DNA from: a bacterium
Lineage (GTDB): Bacteria; Campylobacterota; Campylobacteria; Campylobacterales; Arcobacteraceae
Length of the DNA stretch: 48,544 nucleotides
Assembly (NCBI GenBank): GCA_018816105.1
Contig: JAHIWE010000136.1
Location: 1-48,544 of the forward strand
Direction of reading: 5' to 3'
The notes beneath the pieces are model-generated. The model made no database searches, was not told the DNA's origin, and saw only the letters and a program-made list of their open reading frames with translations. The translations under genes and the position numbers were made by a program. How positions within the stretch are numbered: the stretch's first letter is position 1; every line of letters begins with the position of its first letter. Positions 17,243-25,691 of the stretch are shown here, piece by piece.

Positions 17243-17560
17243 TTACGCCTCTAGTTCTCTATAATTATTTTTTATAACCGCTTCTTTTCTATCTTTTGCT
17301 TCTTCTGTAAGTTTTGCAAATTTAAACTCTTTTTTATCAGCAACATAAATTGCAAAATCTGGACATGCCAATTCGCAATCAGTACAACCAATACATGATT
17401 CTGGGTGAACAACTTTTATCATTGAACCTAAAGTAGAATGAACTTCTTGTCTCATAGCAAGTACACCAGCTGGACAAACCGAAACACACTTATCACATGC
17501 TTTACATCTAGCTTCATTAACCCAAACTGGAGTATTTGCAGGAGCTTCCATATTAGACAT
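17243..17560 (-). CDS. oorD: 2-oxoglutarate:acceptor oxidoreductase, delta (ferredoxin) subunit
   Basis: Small iron-sulphur subunit of 105 residues with two 4Fe-4S motifs: CKACDKCVSVCP at about 19-30 and CIGCTDCELACP at about 56-67. First gene of oorDABC, preceded on the minus strand by AAGGAG. It accepts electrons from the alpha/beta catalytic unit. Confidence 0.95.
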   Translation of the reverse strand: MSNMEAPANTPVWVNEARCKACDKCVSVCPAGVLAMRQEVHSTLGSMIKVVHPESCIGCTDCELACPDFAIYVADKKEFKFAKLTEEAKDRKEAVIKNNYRELEA

Positions 17561-17855
17561 AATTTCTCCTTAAACTATTTTAATATCAATACTTGATTAA
17601 ACTCAATATATTATGATTGAATCATAGCCTATAATACTTCTAAAGATTGATTAAAACCGGGATTTTATTCTTTGAATTTGTGTCTTGTTACATTTTGCAA
17701 CAAGAAAATTAACTTGTTTAAAACATGTAATTAAACTGCAATTTAGCTTAAAATATTAAAATAATTAATTATTGAAAGTATAGGTTAATAATTTGATTAA
17801 AACTCAAATTTATTTAACTTAGATATAATAATATTAAATAAAATAAGGATTTTTT
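17561..17855. other. Divergent intergenic region oorD / methyltransferase
   Basis: About 295 bases without a reading frame, A/T-rich. It must contain the minus-strand oor promoter and the plus-strand methyltransferase promoter. A TATAAT on the plus strand at 17824-17829 serves the latter. The oor -10 element could not be assigned with confidence. A TTGCAACAAG...AACTTGTT stretch near 17694-17720 is imperfectly inverted and might be an operator, which is speculative. Confidence 0.4.
17824..17829 (+). promoter_or_regulatory. -10 box of the methyltransferase operon
   Basis: TATAAT lies 27 bases upstream of the TTG start at 17856, with AAGGA between them. Confidence 0.45.
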
Positions 17856-18572
17856 TTGGTTTTATATCAGCCTATGAATGGCTATTGCTATAATAGTGAT
17901 ACACATTTCTTGTATAATTTCATTTGTGAAAATTTTAAAAAATATAAAAATATTAAAGGTGAACTTTTAGATATTGGAAGTGGTAGTGGAATACTTGGAT
18001 TATTGATTGCAAAAGATTACAGTAAGATAACTCTTAATCAGTGTGAAATTCAAAAAATGTTTCAATTCTTCTCAAGTAAAAATACACAAACAAATAAAAT
18101 TGATTCCAATTTATATAAAGGTTCATTTGAAGAAGTAGAATTTGGAAAAGTTTTTGATTATTGTGTTTCAAATCCACCTTTTTATCATGGAAATGTTGTT
18201 AAAAGTGAAAATGAAAGTTTAAAAATAGCAAGATACAATGATTCTCTACCTTTAGAAGGCTTTATAAAAAAAGCTGCAAAGGTATTGAAAAATGATGGTA
18301 AATTCTTTTTTTGTTATGATTCAAAACAGATAAATGAAATAATTGTATTGTTGAATAAATATAAATTTAATCTTGAAGCATTACAGTTTGTTCATCCAAA
18401 AACAACAAAAGATGCAACATTAATTTTAGTATATGCAAGAAGAAATTCTAAATCATTAACTAAAATTTTTAATCCTTTAATAGTTTTTGATGAAAATAAT
18501 GATTTTACACAAGAAGTTCAAAGTATATATAAAAAATCTTCTACATATAGTATAAAGGTTGATATTGAGTGA
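17856..18572 (+). CDS. TrmN6-like N6-adenine methyltransferase
   Basis: SAM-dependent methyltransferase of 238 residues, related to tRNA1(Val) adenine-37 N6-methyltransferase (YfiC/TrmN6). The SAM-binding motif LLDIGSGSGILGLLIA is near residue 36. The target-base motif SNPPFYHG near 108 is the N/D-P-P-Y/F signature of amino-methyltransferases. The N-terminal YQPMNGYCYNSDTHFLY is typical of the group. The TTG start is the only candidate near the AAGGA site. The 3' end overlaps the next gene. Confidence 0.8.
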   Translation: MVLYQPMNGYCYNSDTHFLYNFICENFKKYKNIKGELLDIGSGSGILGLLIAKDYSKITLNQCEIQKMFQFFSSKNTQTNKIDSNLYKGSFEEVEFGKVFDYCVSNPPFYHGNVVKSENESLKIARYNDSLPLEGFIKKAAKVLKNDGKFFFCYDSKQINEIIVLLNKYKFNLEALQFVHPKTTKDATLILVYARRNSKSLTKIFNPLIVFDENNDFTQEVQSIYKKSSTYSIKVDIE

Positions 18573-18948
18573 TTTAATAAAAAAAGATGGTTTTAATTTT
18601 GCGTTTGATCCAAAAGGTTGTGATACATGTGCTGGAAATTGTTGTATTGGTGAAAGTGGTTACATTTGGATAAACCAAAAAGAGATACAATCTTTAGCTT
18701 TGCATCTAAATTTATCAATTGATGATTTAAAATTTAGATATTTGAATAAAATTGGCTATAAATATAGTATAAAAGAGGTACAATTAGCTTCAAATAATTT
18801 TGCTTGTTGTTTTTTCAATTTAGAAAAAAAACAATGCTCAGTTTATGATGTAAGACCTATGCAGTGCCGTACTTTCCCATTTTGGGATTATTTTAAAGAA
18901 AATGAAGAAGAGGTTTATAAAGAGTGCCCAGCTATAAAAAATCTTTAG
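18565..18948 (+). CDS. YkgJ-family cysteine-cluster protein
   Basis: Protein of about 127 residues with the Cys pattern of the YkgJ/zinc- or iron-chelating family: GCDTCAGNCC near residue 17, NNFACCFFNLEKKQCSVYD near 80, then RPMQCRTFPFWDYF, with a final Cys in KECPAI. The function is not established; a metal or Fe-S site is probable. I prefer TTG 18565, which has AAAGG seven bases upstream, over TTG 18559. It overlaps the methyltransferase gene by 8 bases and the lipoprotein gene by 25. Confidence 0.8.
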   Translation: MSDLIKKDGFNFAFDPKGCDTCAGNCCIGESGYIWINQKEIQSLALHLNLSIDDLKFRYLNKIGYKYSIKEVQLASNNFACCFFNLEKKQCSVYDVRPMQCRTFPFWDYFKENEEEVYKECPAIKNL

Positions 18949-20240
18949 TTCTTTGTTCAATATTATTACTTCTAAATGGATGTGGTATTAAATTATTGAA
19001 TGATGAAAATAAAGATATTTCAAAAACAACATTTACAGAGGTTAAAACAAAACCTTACAATCTTGAGAATCAATATATAATTCTTGCTTTAGAGTCAGAA
19101 AATCAGAAATTATATAATGATGCAATAAGTTTATATTTTAAACTATTTGAAAATACAAATAATTATGAATATTTAGTTAAATATTTAACTTTATCAACTA
19201 ATGTAAAAGATTTTGCATCAGTTAAAAAATATGCATCAAAATATGTAATAGAGAATACAAAAGAAGAAGAGATAATACTAAGGTTATATATTTATTCACT
19301 ATTTAAATTAAATGAAAAAGAAGAAGCTATTAAAAATGGTGAAAAATTAATAGCTAATTATAAAAATGAGATAAATTATCAACTTTTAGGAAGTATTTAT
19401 TTAGAAGATAAAGAGTATTTAAAAGCTTATGAATTATTTGAGTTATCATATGAATTAACTAATTCAAGTAATACATTATTAACACTTACAAATATCCAGT
19501 TTAATAATTTACTTGAAAAAGATAAGGCAATAAAAAAACTTGAAAATCATATTCAAATGAGTGGTTATGATTTTAATTTATCAATTCAGTTATTATCTTT
19601 TTATGAAAAAGAGAATGAAAAAGATAAATTAATAGCACTTTTGAAAAACATGTATTTTTATTACAAAAATAGTGATAACCAATTTTTATTAAATAAAACA
19701 AAAATTCTATTTATTAAATATGTTGCTAGAGATAATATAAATAATGCAATAGTTTTTTTAGAAGAGAATAATGAAGAAGATGAAAATTTATTAAATCTAT
19801 ATAAAATTACAAATCAAAGTCAAAAGGCTGATGATTTATTAGGTAGATTGTATAAAAGTACAGACAACTTAGATTATTTAGCCCAACAAGCTATTTTAAA
19901 ATTTGAAATGACAAGTGATAAAGAGAGTGTTTTAGATGACGTTATTTCTAAATTTAATAAAGTTTTAGAAAATGGTAGCAATCATATATATGAAAACTAT
20001 TTAGCTTATATTTTGATTGATTATAACATTGATATTAAAAGAGGTTTAGTATTAGTAAAAAAAGCTCTAATAGTTGAGCCAAATAATATAGCTTATATTG
20101 ACACTTTAGCATGGGGTGAATATAAACTTAAAAATTGTAAAGAAGCATATATTCAAATGAAACGAGTAGTTGACGAAGTTGGAATAGATGACGAAGAGAT
20201 AAAATTACATTGGGAACAAATAAAGGAGTGTAAAGAGTGA
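18924..20240 (+). CDS. TPR-repeat lipoprotein
   Basis: Exported lipoprotein of 438 residues. The signal sequence ends in a lipobox (ILLLLNGC), with lipidated Cys20. The rest is almost all alpha-helical, with TPR-like pairs, for example [20 protein letters not shown] and the C-terminal [20 protein letters not shown] then [16 protein letters not shown], so it is likely a periplasmic scaffold anchored to a membrane. The start is GTG inside the preceding gene, with an AGAGG element 10 bases upstream. The partner is unknown. Its stop overlaps the trpC start (GTGA). Confidence 0.75.
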   Translation: MPSYKKSLVLCSILLLLNGCGIKLLNDENKDISKTTFTEVKTKPYNLENQYIILALESENQKLYNDAISLYFKLFENTNNYEYLVKYLTLSTNVKDFASVKKYASKYVIENTKEEEIILRLYIYSLFKLNEKEEAIKNGEKLIANYKNEINYQLLGSIYLEDKEYLKAYELFELSYELTNSSNTLLTLTNIQFNNLLEKDKAIKKLENHIQMSGYDFNLSIQLLSFYEKENEKDKLIALLKNMYFYYKNSDNQFLLNKTKILFIKYVARDNINNAIVFLEENNEEDENLLNLYKITNQSQKADDLLGRLYKSTDNLDYLAQQAILKFEMTSDKESVLDDVISKFNKVLENGSNHIYENYLAYILIDYNIDIKRGLVLVKKALIVEPNNIAYIDTLAWGEYKLKNCKEAYIQMKRVVDEVGIDDEEIKLHWEQIKECKE

Positions 20241-21028
20241 TTTTAGATGAAATTATAGAAAAAACAAAACAAGATTTAGAAATAAGAAAAAAAGAGATAA
20301 CTCTAGATTTATTAGGTAGAAGTTTATCTTCAAATCCATTTGCACCAAGAGATGTAAAACCATTTCTAAGATCGACTAAAGATGAGCCTGTTAGAATTAT
20401 TGCAGAAGTAAAAAAAGCTAGTCCATCAAAGGGCATAATCAAAGAGGATTTTGATCCACTATTAATTGCACAAGCTTATAGTAATAGTGGTGCTAATGCA
20501 ATTTCTGTTTTAACTGAACCTCATTATTTTAAAGGTAATTTAGAATATCTAAGTGGTATTAGAAGATACGTATCAACACCATTATTGAGAAAAGATTTTA
20601 TTGTTGATAAGTATCAAATTGTTGAAGCTTTAGTTTATGGGGCTGATTTTATTTTACTTATTGCAAAAGCTTTAGGAACAAAAGAATTAAAAGAGCTTTA
20701 TGATTATGCTATTCATTTAGGACTTGAAGTTTTAGTTGAAATTCACGATAAAGAAGATTTAACAAAAGCTATAAAATGTGGAGCTACGATTATTGGAATA
20801 AACCATAGAAATCTTGATACTTTTGAAATGGATATGGAACTTTGTGATAAATTAATTCCATTAATTCCAAATGGAAAAATAATAGTTGCAGAATCAGGTG
20901 TTTCAAATATAGATACAATTAAAAGATTAAGTTCTATTGGAGCAGATGCTTTTTTAATTGGTGAACATTTTATGAGAGTTCCATCAATTGAAGATGAATT
21001 AAAAAGGTTCAAAAATGCCTGTAATTAA
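20237..21028 (+). CDS. trpC: Indole-3-glycerol-phosphate synthase
   Basis: Closes the indole ring in tryptophan synthesis. TIM barrel of 263 residues with [11 protein letters not shown] near 57 (catalytic Lys), [12 protein letters not shown] near 88, [13 protein letters not shown] near 115, [11 protein letters not shown] near 185 and ESGVSN near 219. The N-terminal helix [15 protein letters not shown] is also typical. The start is GTG overlapping the lipoprotein stop (GTGA), indicating translational coupling. It is not adjacent to other trp genes. Confidence 0.96.
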   Translation: MILDEIIEKTKQDLEIRKKEITLDLLGRSLSSNPFAPRDVKPFLRSTKDEPVRIIAEVKKASPSKGIIKEDFDPLLIAQAYSNSGANAISVLTEPHYFKGNLEYLSGIRRYVSTPLLRKDFIVDKYQIVEALVYGADFILLIAKALGTKELKELYDYAIHLGLEVLVEIHDKEDLTKAIKCGATIIGINHRNLDTFEMDMELCDKLIPLIPNGKIIVAESGVSNIDTIKRLSSIGADAFLIGEHFMRVPSIEDELKRFKNACN

Positions 21029-21230
21029 TGTAAAAATGACCCATGAAGATTGTGGGGCAACAAAAGAGCAAAAAGAACAATTAGCAAAAGGTATAACTGA
21101 GCTTTTTGCTAAAACTTTTAATGGTAGAGGTGCCTCTAGTGCTGTTGTTATCATAGAAGAAGTAAGTACTGATAATTATTCTGTTGGTGGAAAAACTATT
21201 TCACAAATAAGAAGTGAAGCTAAAAACTAA
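21015..21230 (+). CDS. 4-oxalocrotonate tautomerase-family protein
   Basis: Small enzyme of 71 residues. Pro2, which becomes the N-terminal catalytic proline after Met removal, and the opening PVINVKM are the mark of the tautomerase superfamily. The central helix ([18 protein letters not shown]) and a strand (AVVIIEEV) fit the beta-alpha-beta unit. These enzymes assemble as hexamers or trimers and isomerise keto-enol substrates. The physiological substrate is unknown. It starts inside trpC (14-base overlap) and is the last gene before a bidirectional terminator. Confidence 0.87.
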   Translation: MPVINVKMTHEDCGATKEQKEQLAKGITELFAKTFNGRGASSAVVIIEEVSTDNYSVGGKTISQIRSEAKN

Positions 21231-21235
21231 AAAGA

Positions 21236-21267
21236 TTTATTTAAAGACTTTTTAGTCTTTAAATAAA
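21236..21267. terminator. Bidirectional terminator overlapping the yggS end
   Basis: Perfect 13-bp arms (TTTATTTAAAGAC and GTCTTTAAATAAA) around a 6-base loop (TTTTTA), between the convergent tautomerase and yggS genes. The yggS stop codon (21252-21254) sits in the loop, so its last codons are part of the stem. Confidence 0.75.
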
Positions 21268-21932
21268 GTAGAACCCACTCTAATCATATTAGATCCACAT
21301 GCAATTGCAAGTTCAAAATCAGAACTCATTCCCATAGAACAATATTTTGCTCCAAATGGTATTAACTCATCATAGATTTTTTTAGTTGTTTTAAAAGATT
21401 CTTTAATAAGTTTTTCATCCTCTGTATGTGCTCCAATACTCATAATACCTTTTAAATTAATATTAGGACAAGATTCAAGTATTTGTTTATAAACTTCAAT
21501 TGCAGCTTCAGGAAGAACACCTGACTTTGAATCCTCATAAGCTGAGTTTATTTGAAGTAAAGCAGATAGCTTTTTATTTTTTGCTTCAAGTTTTTTATTT
21601 AATTCAAGAGCTAAATCTAAAGAATCTAAAGAGTGAACTAAAGTTGGATTTAAATCTATTAGATTATTGATTTTATTTTTTTGCAAAGTTCCAACGAAAT
21701 GCCATTCAATTGGTAACTCTTCAAGTTCTATCATTTTATCTTTTAAATCTTGAACTTTATTTTCTCCAAATGCTCTTTGACCAGCATTATATAAAGTTTC
21801 AATATCTTGTGTAGTTGAGTATTTAGAAATACCAATAATTTTTACAATATGATGCTCAGAAATTCTAAGTCTAGCACCTTCTACTTTTGTAATTATTTCA
21901 TCCAAATTTCTAGTTGCTGTTTGTTTATTCAT
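21252..21932 (-). CDS. yggS: YggS/PLPBP-family PLP homeostasis protein
   Basis: Pyridoxal-phosphate-binding protein of 226 residues with an alanine-racemase-like TIM barrel lacking the second domain. The PLP-binding Lys lies in IIGISKYSTT near residue 33. FGENKVQDLKDK, WHFVGTLQKNK (family usually IGxLQxNK) and GMSSDFELAIACGSNMIRVG are the family motifs. The role is PLP homeostasis rather than catalysis. It is the last gene of the pyrD-dapA-pgsA-rseP transcription unit. Confidence 0.94.
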   Translation of the reverse strand: MNKQTATRNLDEIITKVEGARLRISEHHIVKIIGISKYSTTQDIETLYNAGQRAFGENKVQDLKDKMIELEELPIEWHFVGTLQKNKINNLIDLNPTLVHSLDSLDLALELNKKLEAKNKKLSALLQINSAYEDSKSGVLPEAAIEVYKQILESCPNINLKGIMSIGAHTEDEKLIKESFKTTKKIYDELIPFGAKYCSMGMSSDFELAIACGSNMIRVGSTLFKD

Positions 21933-21942
21933 TTTATCTACC

Positions 21943-23001
21943 TTAATTATTAAATAGAATTCTATTTATATCATTATAAATTCCAAGAAGCATTAAACTT
22001 CCTAAAATTACCCAACCCATAATTGTTAAAAATAGAAATACTTGATCACTTGGTTTTCTTCTTGTAATCATTTCATATAAATTAAACATGATATGACCAC
22101 CATCAAGTGCTGGAATTGGAAGTAGATTTAATACTCCAAGATTCACTGATATTAATGCTGTGATTGCAAATAAAGCAATTATTGAAGATTCACTAGCATC
22201 TGATATAACTTTTCCAATGGTAATTACTCCACCAACTTCACTACTTGGAATTACACCTTGAATAAGTTTTTGAACACCTTGAAAAATCATAGTTGAAGCA
22301 AAAATAGTTTTTTCATATGCATAAACTAAAGATTCACCAATTGATAATTCTAAATTAATTACTTCTCCAGATGGTGAAATACCAATCATTCTTTTTTTGA
22401 TTTTTTCTTTAAACATATTTTCACTATCTGAAACTTGAGGATTTATAACTATTGCTATAATTCCACCATCTCTTTTAATGAAGAATTTTAAAGCACCTTG
22501 GGTATTGATAATTGTTTTACCAATTTCATCCCATGCTTTTATATCTGCATCATTGATTCTTAATATTTCATCATTTGCTTTTATTCCTGCGTGAAAAGCA
22601 GGTGAGTTCTCTTGAACAGTTCCCACTTTTGCAGCCCAAGTAGTAGCTCCCATAATAGCAATACAAAAGTATAAAACAGCTGCTAAAATAAAGTTTGCTG
22701 CTGGTCCTGCAAAAAGTATAATAATTCTTTGCCAAGGTTTTTTTGTATTATATGAATCATCTCCATCTTCAGTTAAAGCAGGATTTGAATCATCTTGACC
22801 TTTCATTTTTACATATCCACCAAGTGGAACTAGTGCGATTTGCCAAGTAGTTCCCATCCAGTATTTAGAATAAAGTTGTTTCCCAAATCCAATTGAAAAA
22901 ACATGAACTTTTACACCAAAATAACGTGCTGCTAAAAAGTGTCCTAGTTCATGGAAAAAGACTAAAAATGATAAGACAAGTAAAAAAGTTATAGTACCCA
23001 C
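21943..23001 (-). CDS. rseP: Site-2 intramembrane metalloprotease
   Basis: Zinc metalloprotease of 352 residues in the inner membrane, performing regulated intramembrane proteolysis. HELGH (17-21) in the first helix gives the zinc-binding site. One PDZ-like domain runs from about 120 to 205 (ENSPAFHAGIKANDEILRIN). The third zinc ligand is in IPALDGGHIMFNLYE near 297. The length fits a one-PDZ member as in Helicobacter and Campylobacter. It follows pgsA by 11 bases. Substrates cannot be inferred here. Confidence 0.94.
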   Translation of the reverse strand: MGTITFLLVLSFLVFFHELGHFLAARYFGVKVHVFSIGFGKQLYSKYWMGTTWQIALVPLGGYVKMKGQDDSNPALTEDGDDSYNTKKPWQRIIILFAGPAANFILAAVLYFCIAIMGATTWAAKVGTVQENSPAFHAGIKANDEILRINDADIKAWDEIGKTIINTQGALKFFIKRDGGIIAIVINPQVSDSENMFKEKIKKRMIGISPSGEVINLELSIGESLVYAYEKTIFASTMIFQGVQKLIQGVIPSSEVGGVITIGKVISDASESSIIALFAITALISVNLGVLNLLPIPALDGGHIMFNLYEMITRRKPSDQVFLFLTIMGWVILGSLMLLGIYNDINRILFNN

Positions 23002-23012
23002 TGATATTTCCT

Positions 23013-23555
23013 TTAGTTTTTGAAATAATCTCTTGTATATTCATATCCTGAATATATTGTTAAAATAACAGCTAACCATAAAAGTTCAGTTGCAAAAGGC
23101 CAATTCATAATTAAAAAACCAATAGCAATCATTTGAATAACAGTTTTTATTTTTCCTGCCATTGTAGATGCTACGTCTTTCCCTTCACTAACTGCCACAA
23201 CTCTTAATCCTGTTATGAAAAACTCTCTAGAAAGTATTAAAAAAACAGCCCAAACTGATGCTCTATCTATTACCATTAGACCTAAGAAACCAGCAAGAAC
23301 AAGCATTTTATCAGCAAGTGGATCCAAAATTCCACCAAGTTTTGTCATTTGATTCCAATTTCTTGCAATAAATCCATCGAAAAAATCAGTAACAGATGCA
23401 ATTACAAAAATAAGTCCTGCAAAATAATCAAACCAAGAAGGATGCCAAGAAGAGAAGATATGATTGTTTCTATCTATAAAAAACCATAGCATTAGCGGAG
23501 CTAATGCTATTCTAAAAAGTGCTAGAGTATTTGGAAGGTTTAATACTTTTGACAT
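23013..23555 (-). CDS. pgsA: CDP-diacylglycerol-glycerol-3-phosphate phosphatidyltransferase
   Basis: Makes phosphatidylglycerol phosphate from CDP-diacylglycerol. The 180 residues contain four to five membrane segments. The CDP-alcohol phosphotransferase signature reads DFFDGFIAR, then KLGGILDPLADK near 60-85 (D-x2-D-G-x2-A-R-x8-G-x3-D-x3-D pattern). The start LNLPNTLALFRIALAPLMLW is typical of PgsA. The ATG overlaps the stop of the reductase gene by one base (TAATG). Confidence 0.95.
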   Translation of the reverse strand: MSKVLNLPNTLALFRIALAPLMLWFFIDRNNHIFSSWHPSWFDYFAGLIFVIASVTDFFDGFIARNWNQMTKLGGILDPLADKMLVLAGFLGLMVIDRASVWAVFLILSREFFITGLRVVAVSEGKDVASTMAGKIKTVIQMIAIGFLIMNWPFATELLWLAVILTIYSGYEYTRDYFKN

Positions 23556-24334
23556 TATCTAAAAGTTGTCCCACCATCAACAACTAAAGTTTGTGATGTA
23601 ATCCAAGATGCATCATCTGTACATAAGAAATAACATGATTGTGCTAAATCTTCAGGTTGACCAATTCTTTTTAATGCAGATAAATCTATAGTTTTTTGTT
23701 TAACTTCTTCATAGTTTGTAAATGCTTTTAAAGCATCAGTATCAATAGGACCACCTGAAACTGCATTTACTCTAATATTAAATTCACCTAATTCAGTTGC
23801 CGCATATCTAACCATTGCTTCAACAGCAGCTTTATTTGTACCATGACCTGCATAGTTTGGAATATAAACTAAATTTCCAGTACTACTTAATGAAACAATT
23901 GCTCCACCACCAACTTTTTGCATTCTTTTTGCAGCTTGTTGTGCTCCACATACAAATGCATTAACAGTTGCAGTATAAATGTTATTTAAACCTTTTGGTT
24001 TTAATTTCATAAATTTACCATAACCACCAACTACAGCTCTACCATAAATCATTGCATTTGAAATAAAGAAATCAATTCTATCAAAATCTTTATCTATTTC
24101 GTCAAATAACTCTTTATATTTTTCAGGCTCTAAAATATTAAATGGATATGCTCTACATTTAACTCCAAATTTATCTTCTACATCTTTACAGATATCTTCA
24201 GCAAATTGTTGATTTGAATTATAAGTAAATGCAACATTTACTCCATTTTTTGCAAATTTGTAAACACATTCTTTTCCAATACCTTTAGTACCACCAGAAA
24301 TTACTAAAGTTTTACCCTTCATTTTGTTACCCAT
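23555..24334 (-). CDS. Enoyl-ACP reductase-like SDR (FabL type)
   Basis: Classical-size SDR of 259 residues. The nucleotide loop is VISGGTKGIGKECV (near 11-24). The catalytic region has Ser in LSSTG and then NYAGHGTNKAAVEAM, where Tyr and Lys are separated by six residues (Y-x6-K). This is the enoyl-ACP reductase pattern, not the Y-x3-K of FabG. NAVSGGPIDTDALKAF and the end LVVDGGTTFR also follow Bacillus FabL closely. It probably performs the NADPH-dependent last step of fatty-acid elongation. It sits between dapA and pgsA, as in Helicobacter and Campylobacter, where it is often annotated only as an oxidoreductase. A second ATG at 24322 is possible. Confidence 0.78.
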   Translation of the reverse strand: MGNKMKGKTLVISGGTKGIGKECVYKFAKNGVNVAFTYNSNQQFAEDICKDVEDKFGVKCRAYPFNILEPEKYKELFDEIDKDFDRIDFFISNAMIYGRAVVGGYGKFMKLKPKGLNNIYTATVNAFVCGAQQAAKRMQKVGGGAIVSLSSTGNLVYIPNYAGHGTNKAAVEAMVRYAATELGEFNIRVNAVSGGPIDTDALKAFTNYEEVKQKTIDLSALKRIGQPEDLAQSCYFLCTDDASWITSQTLVVDGGTTFR

Positions 24335-25221
24335 TATTTTATTACCTCATATTTTATTAAAGTTTCTTCTAATTTTTTCATTGTTTGTGCACTAGGCATT
24401 GTCAATGGAAGTCTATACTCTAAAGTATCTAATAATCCTGCTATATACATTGCTGCTTTTATAGGAATAGGATTACTTTCACAAAATAGTACAGAATTAA
24501 GTGCATATAAATCATCATTTATTTTTCTAGCACTTTCAAAATCCCCTGCAAATACATCATTTACTAATTTAGATTTTAAATTAGGAAGAATATTTGACGT
24601 TACAGAAATTATTCCTTTAGCTCCATTTACTAACATAGGAAAGTCAATTGCATCATCACCTGAAACAACCACAAAATCTTTTCTTTGTGAAAGCAGTGCA
24701 ATTGAACGCTCTAGTGAACCAGTTGCTTCTTTAACTGCATAAATATTTTTTACATCATCATAAAGTCTAATAGTAGTTGCAGTTTCTAAATCAACAGCTG
24801 TTCTTCCTGGTACATTATAAAGCATAAAAGGAATTTCTACAGAATTAGCAATAGCTTTAAAGTGTTGATATAAACCCTCTTGAGTTGGTTTATTATAGTA
24901 TGGAGTTATAGATAAAATAGCATCAGCACCAACATCTTGAGCATGTTTTGCTAATTCACAAGCTTCGTGTGTAGCATTTGATCCAGCTCCTGCAATTACT
25001 TTAACACCTGTACCTTTACAAGTAGCAACTGCAACTTCAATACACTCTTTATGTTCATTAAAAGATAATGTTGCACTTTCACCTGTAGTTCCAACAGGTA
25101 CAACCGCGTGGATACCTTGTGCTATTTGTCTTTTAATTAATGATTCATATTTTTCTAAATCAACTTTTCCATTTTTAAATGGTGTTATAAGTGCGGTCAT
25201 AGCACCGGTAATAATTTCCAT
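24334..25221 (-). CDS. dapA: 4-hydroxy-tetrahydrodipicolinate synthase
   Basis: Condenses pyruvate with aspartate semialdehyde in lysine/diaminopimelate synthesis. 295 residues from the preferred start. GAMTALITPF opens the TIM barrel, GTTGESATL lies near 43, the YNVPGRT tyrosine near 131, and the Schiff-base Lys in YAVKEATG near 160. I prefer ATG 25221, which has AAAAGGA with good spacing; the ATG at 25227 overlaps that same GGATG. It lies within the pyrD-to-yggS operon. Confidence 0.96.
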   Translation of the reverse strand: MEIITGAMTALITPFKNGKVDLEKYESLIKRQIAQGIHAVVPVGTTGESATLSFNEHKECIEVAVATCKGTGVKVIAGAGSNATHEACELAKHAQDVGADAILSITPYYNKPTQEGLYQHFKAIANSVEIPFMLYNVPGRTAVDLETATTIRLYDDVKNIYAVKEATGSLERSIALLSQRKDFVVVSGDDAIDFPMLVNGAKGIISVTSNILPNLKSKLVNDVFAGDFESARKINDDLYALNSVLFCESNPIPIKAAMYIAGLLDTLEYRLPLTMPSAQTMKKLEETLIKYEVIK

Positions 25222-25223
25222 AT

Positions 25224-25691
25224 TCATCCTTTTTTAACTACTAAATCTTCTAATTCTTGTCTTTCACTAACATTTACAGTATGCTTTGAAAATGTTTCTA
25301 GAAAATCCCAGAAACTTTGTTTTGCATCATTTGAAATCTCAACTTTACTTAGAACTTCTTCCATGCATCCAAGCCATTCACGTCTAGCTTTTTCAGTTAT
25401 TGAAAATTGCTCGTGAGTTTTCAACATATCAAAATGCCCAACGGCTTTTGTATAATGTTTTTCTCCACCACAAGCTTCAATAAAAAACTTTACATTATGA
25501 GCTTTGATTTTATCTAATTCTTTTTCATCTTGTGGAAAAAAATTACCAATATCACTATCTACAACTAAATCGTAAAAATCACTAAAAAGTTTTTTTAATC
25601 CATCCTCTCCCATCTCTTCTAAGAAAAGTGGTGTAGGATATTTAAAATCTGGTTTTTCTCCAAAATTTGTTTTAGTAACTGTGTAATGCAC
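25224..25691 (-). CDS. Truncated haemoglobin (group II-like)
   Basis: Globin of 155 residues. LKKLFSDFYDLVVDSDIGNFFP forms the B/C region in pieces, then NVKFFIEACGGEKHYTKAVG. HFDMLKTHEQFSITEKARRE carries the probable proximal histidine (THEQF), and REWLGCMEEVL contains the Trp (G8) typical of group II/III truncated globins. Likely roles are oxygen or nitric-oxide chemistry; that is inferred. About 20 residues precede the globin fold. The stop overlaps the upstream dapA ATG (ATGA), and its own start overlaps the protease stop by one base. Confidence 0.82.
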   Translation of the reverse strand: MHYTVTKTNFGEKPDFKYPTPLFLEEMGEDGLKKLFSDFYDLVVDSDIGNFFPQDEKELDKIKAHNVKFFIEACGGEKHYTKAVGHFDMLKTHEQFSITEKARREWLGCMEEVLSKVEISNDAKQSFWDFLETFSKHTVNVSERQELEDLVVKKG

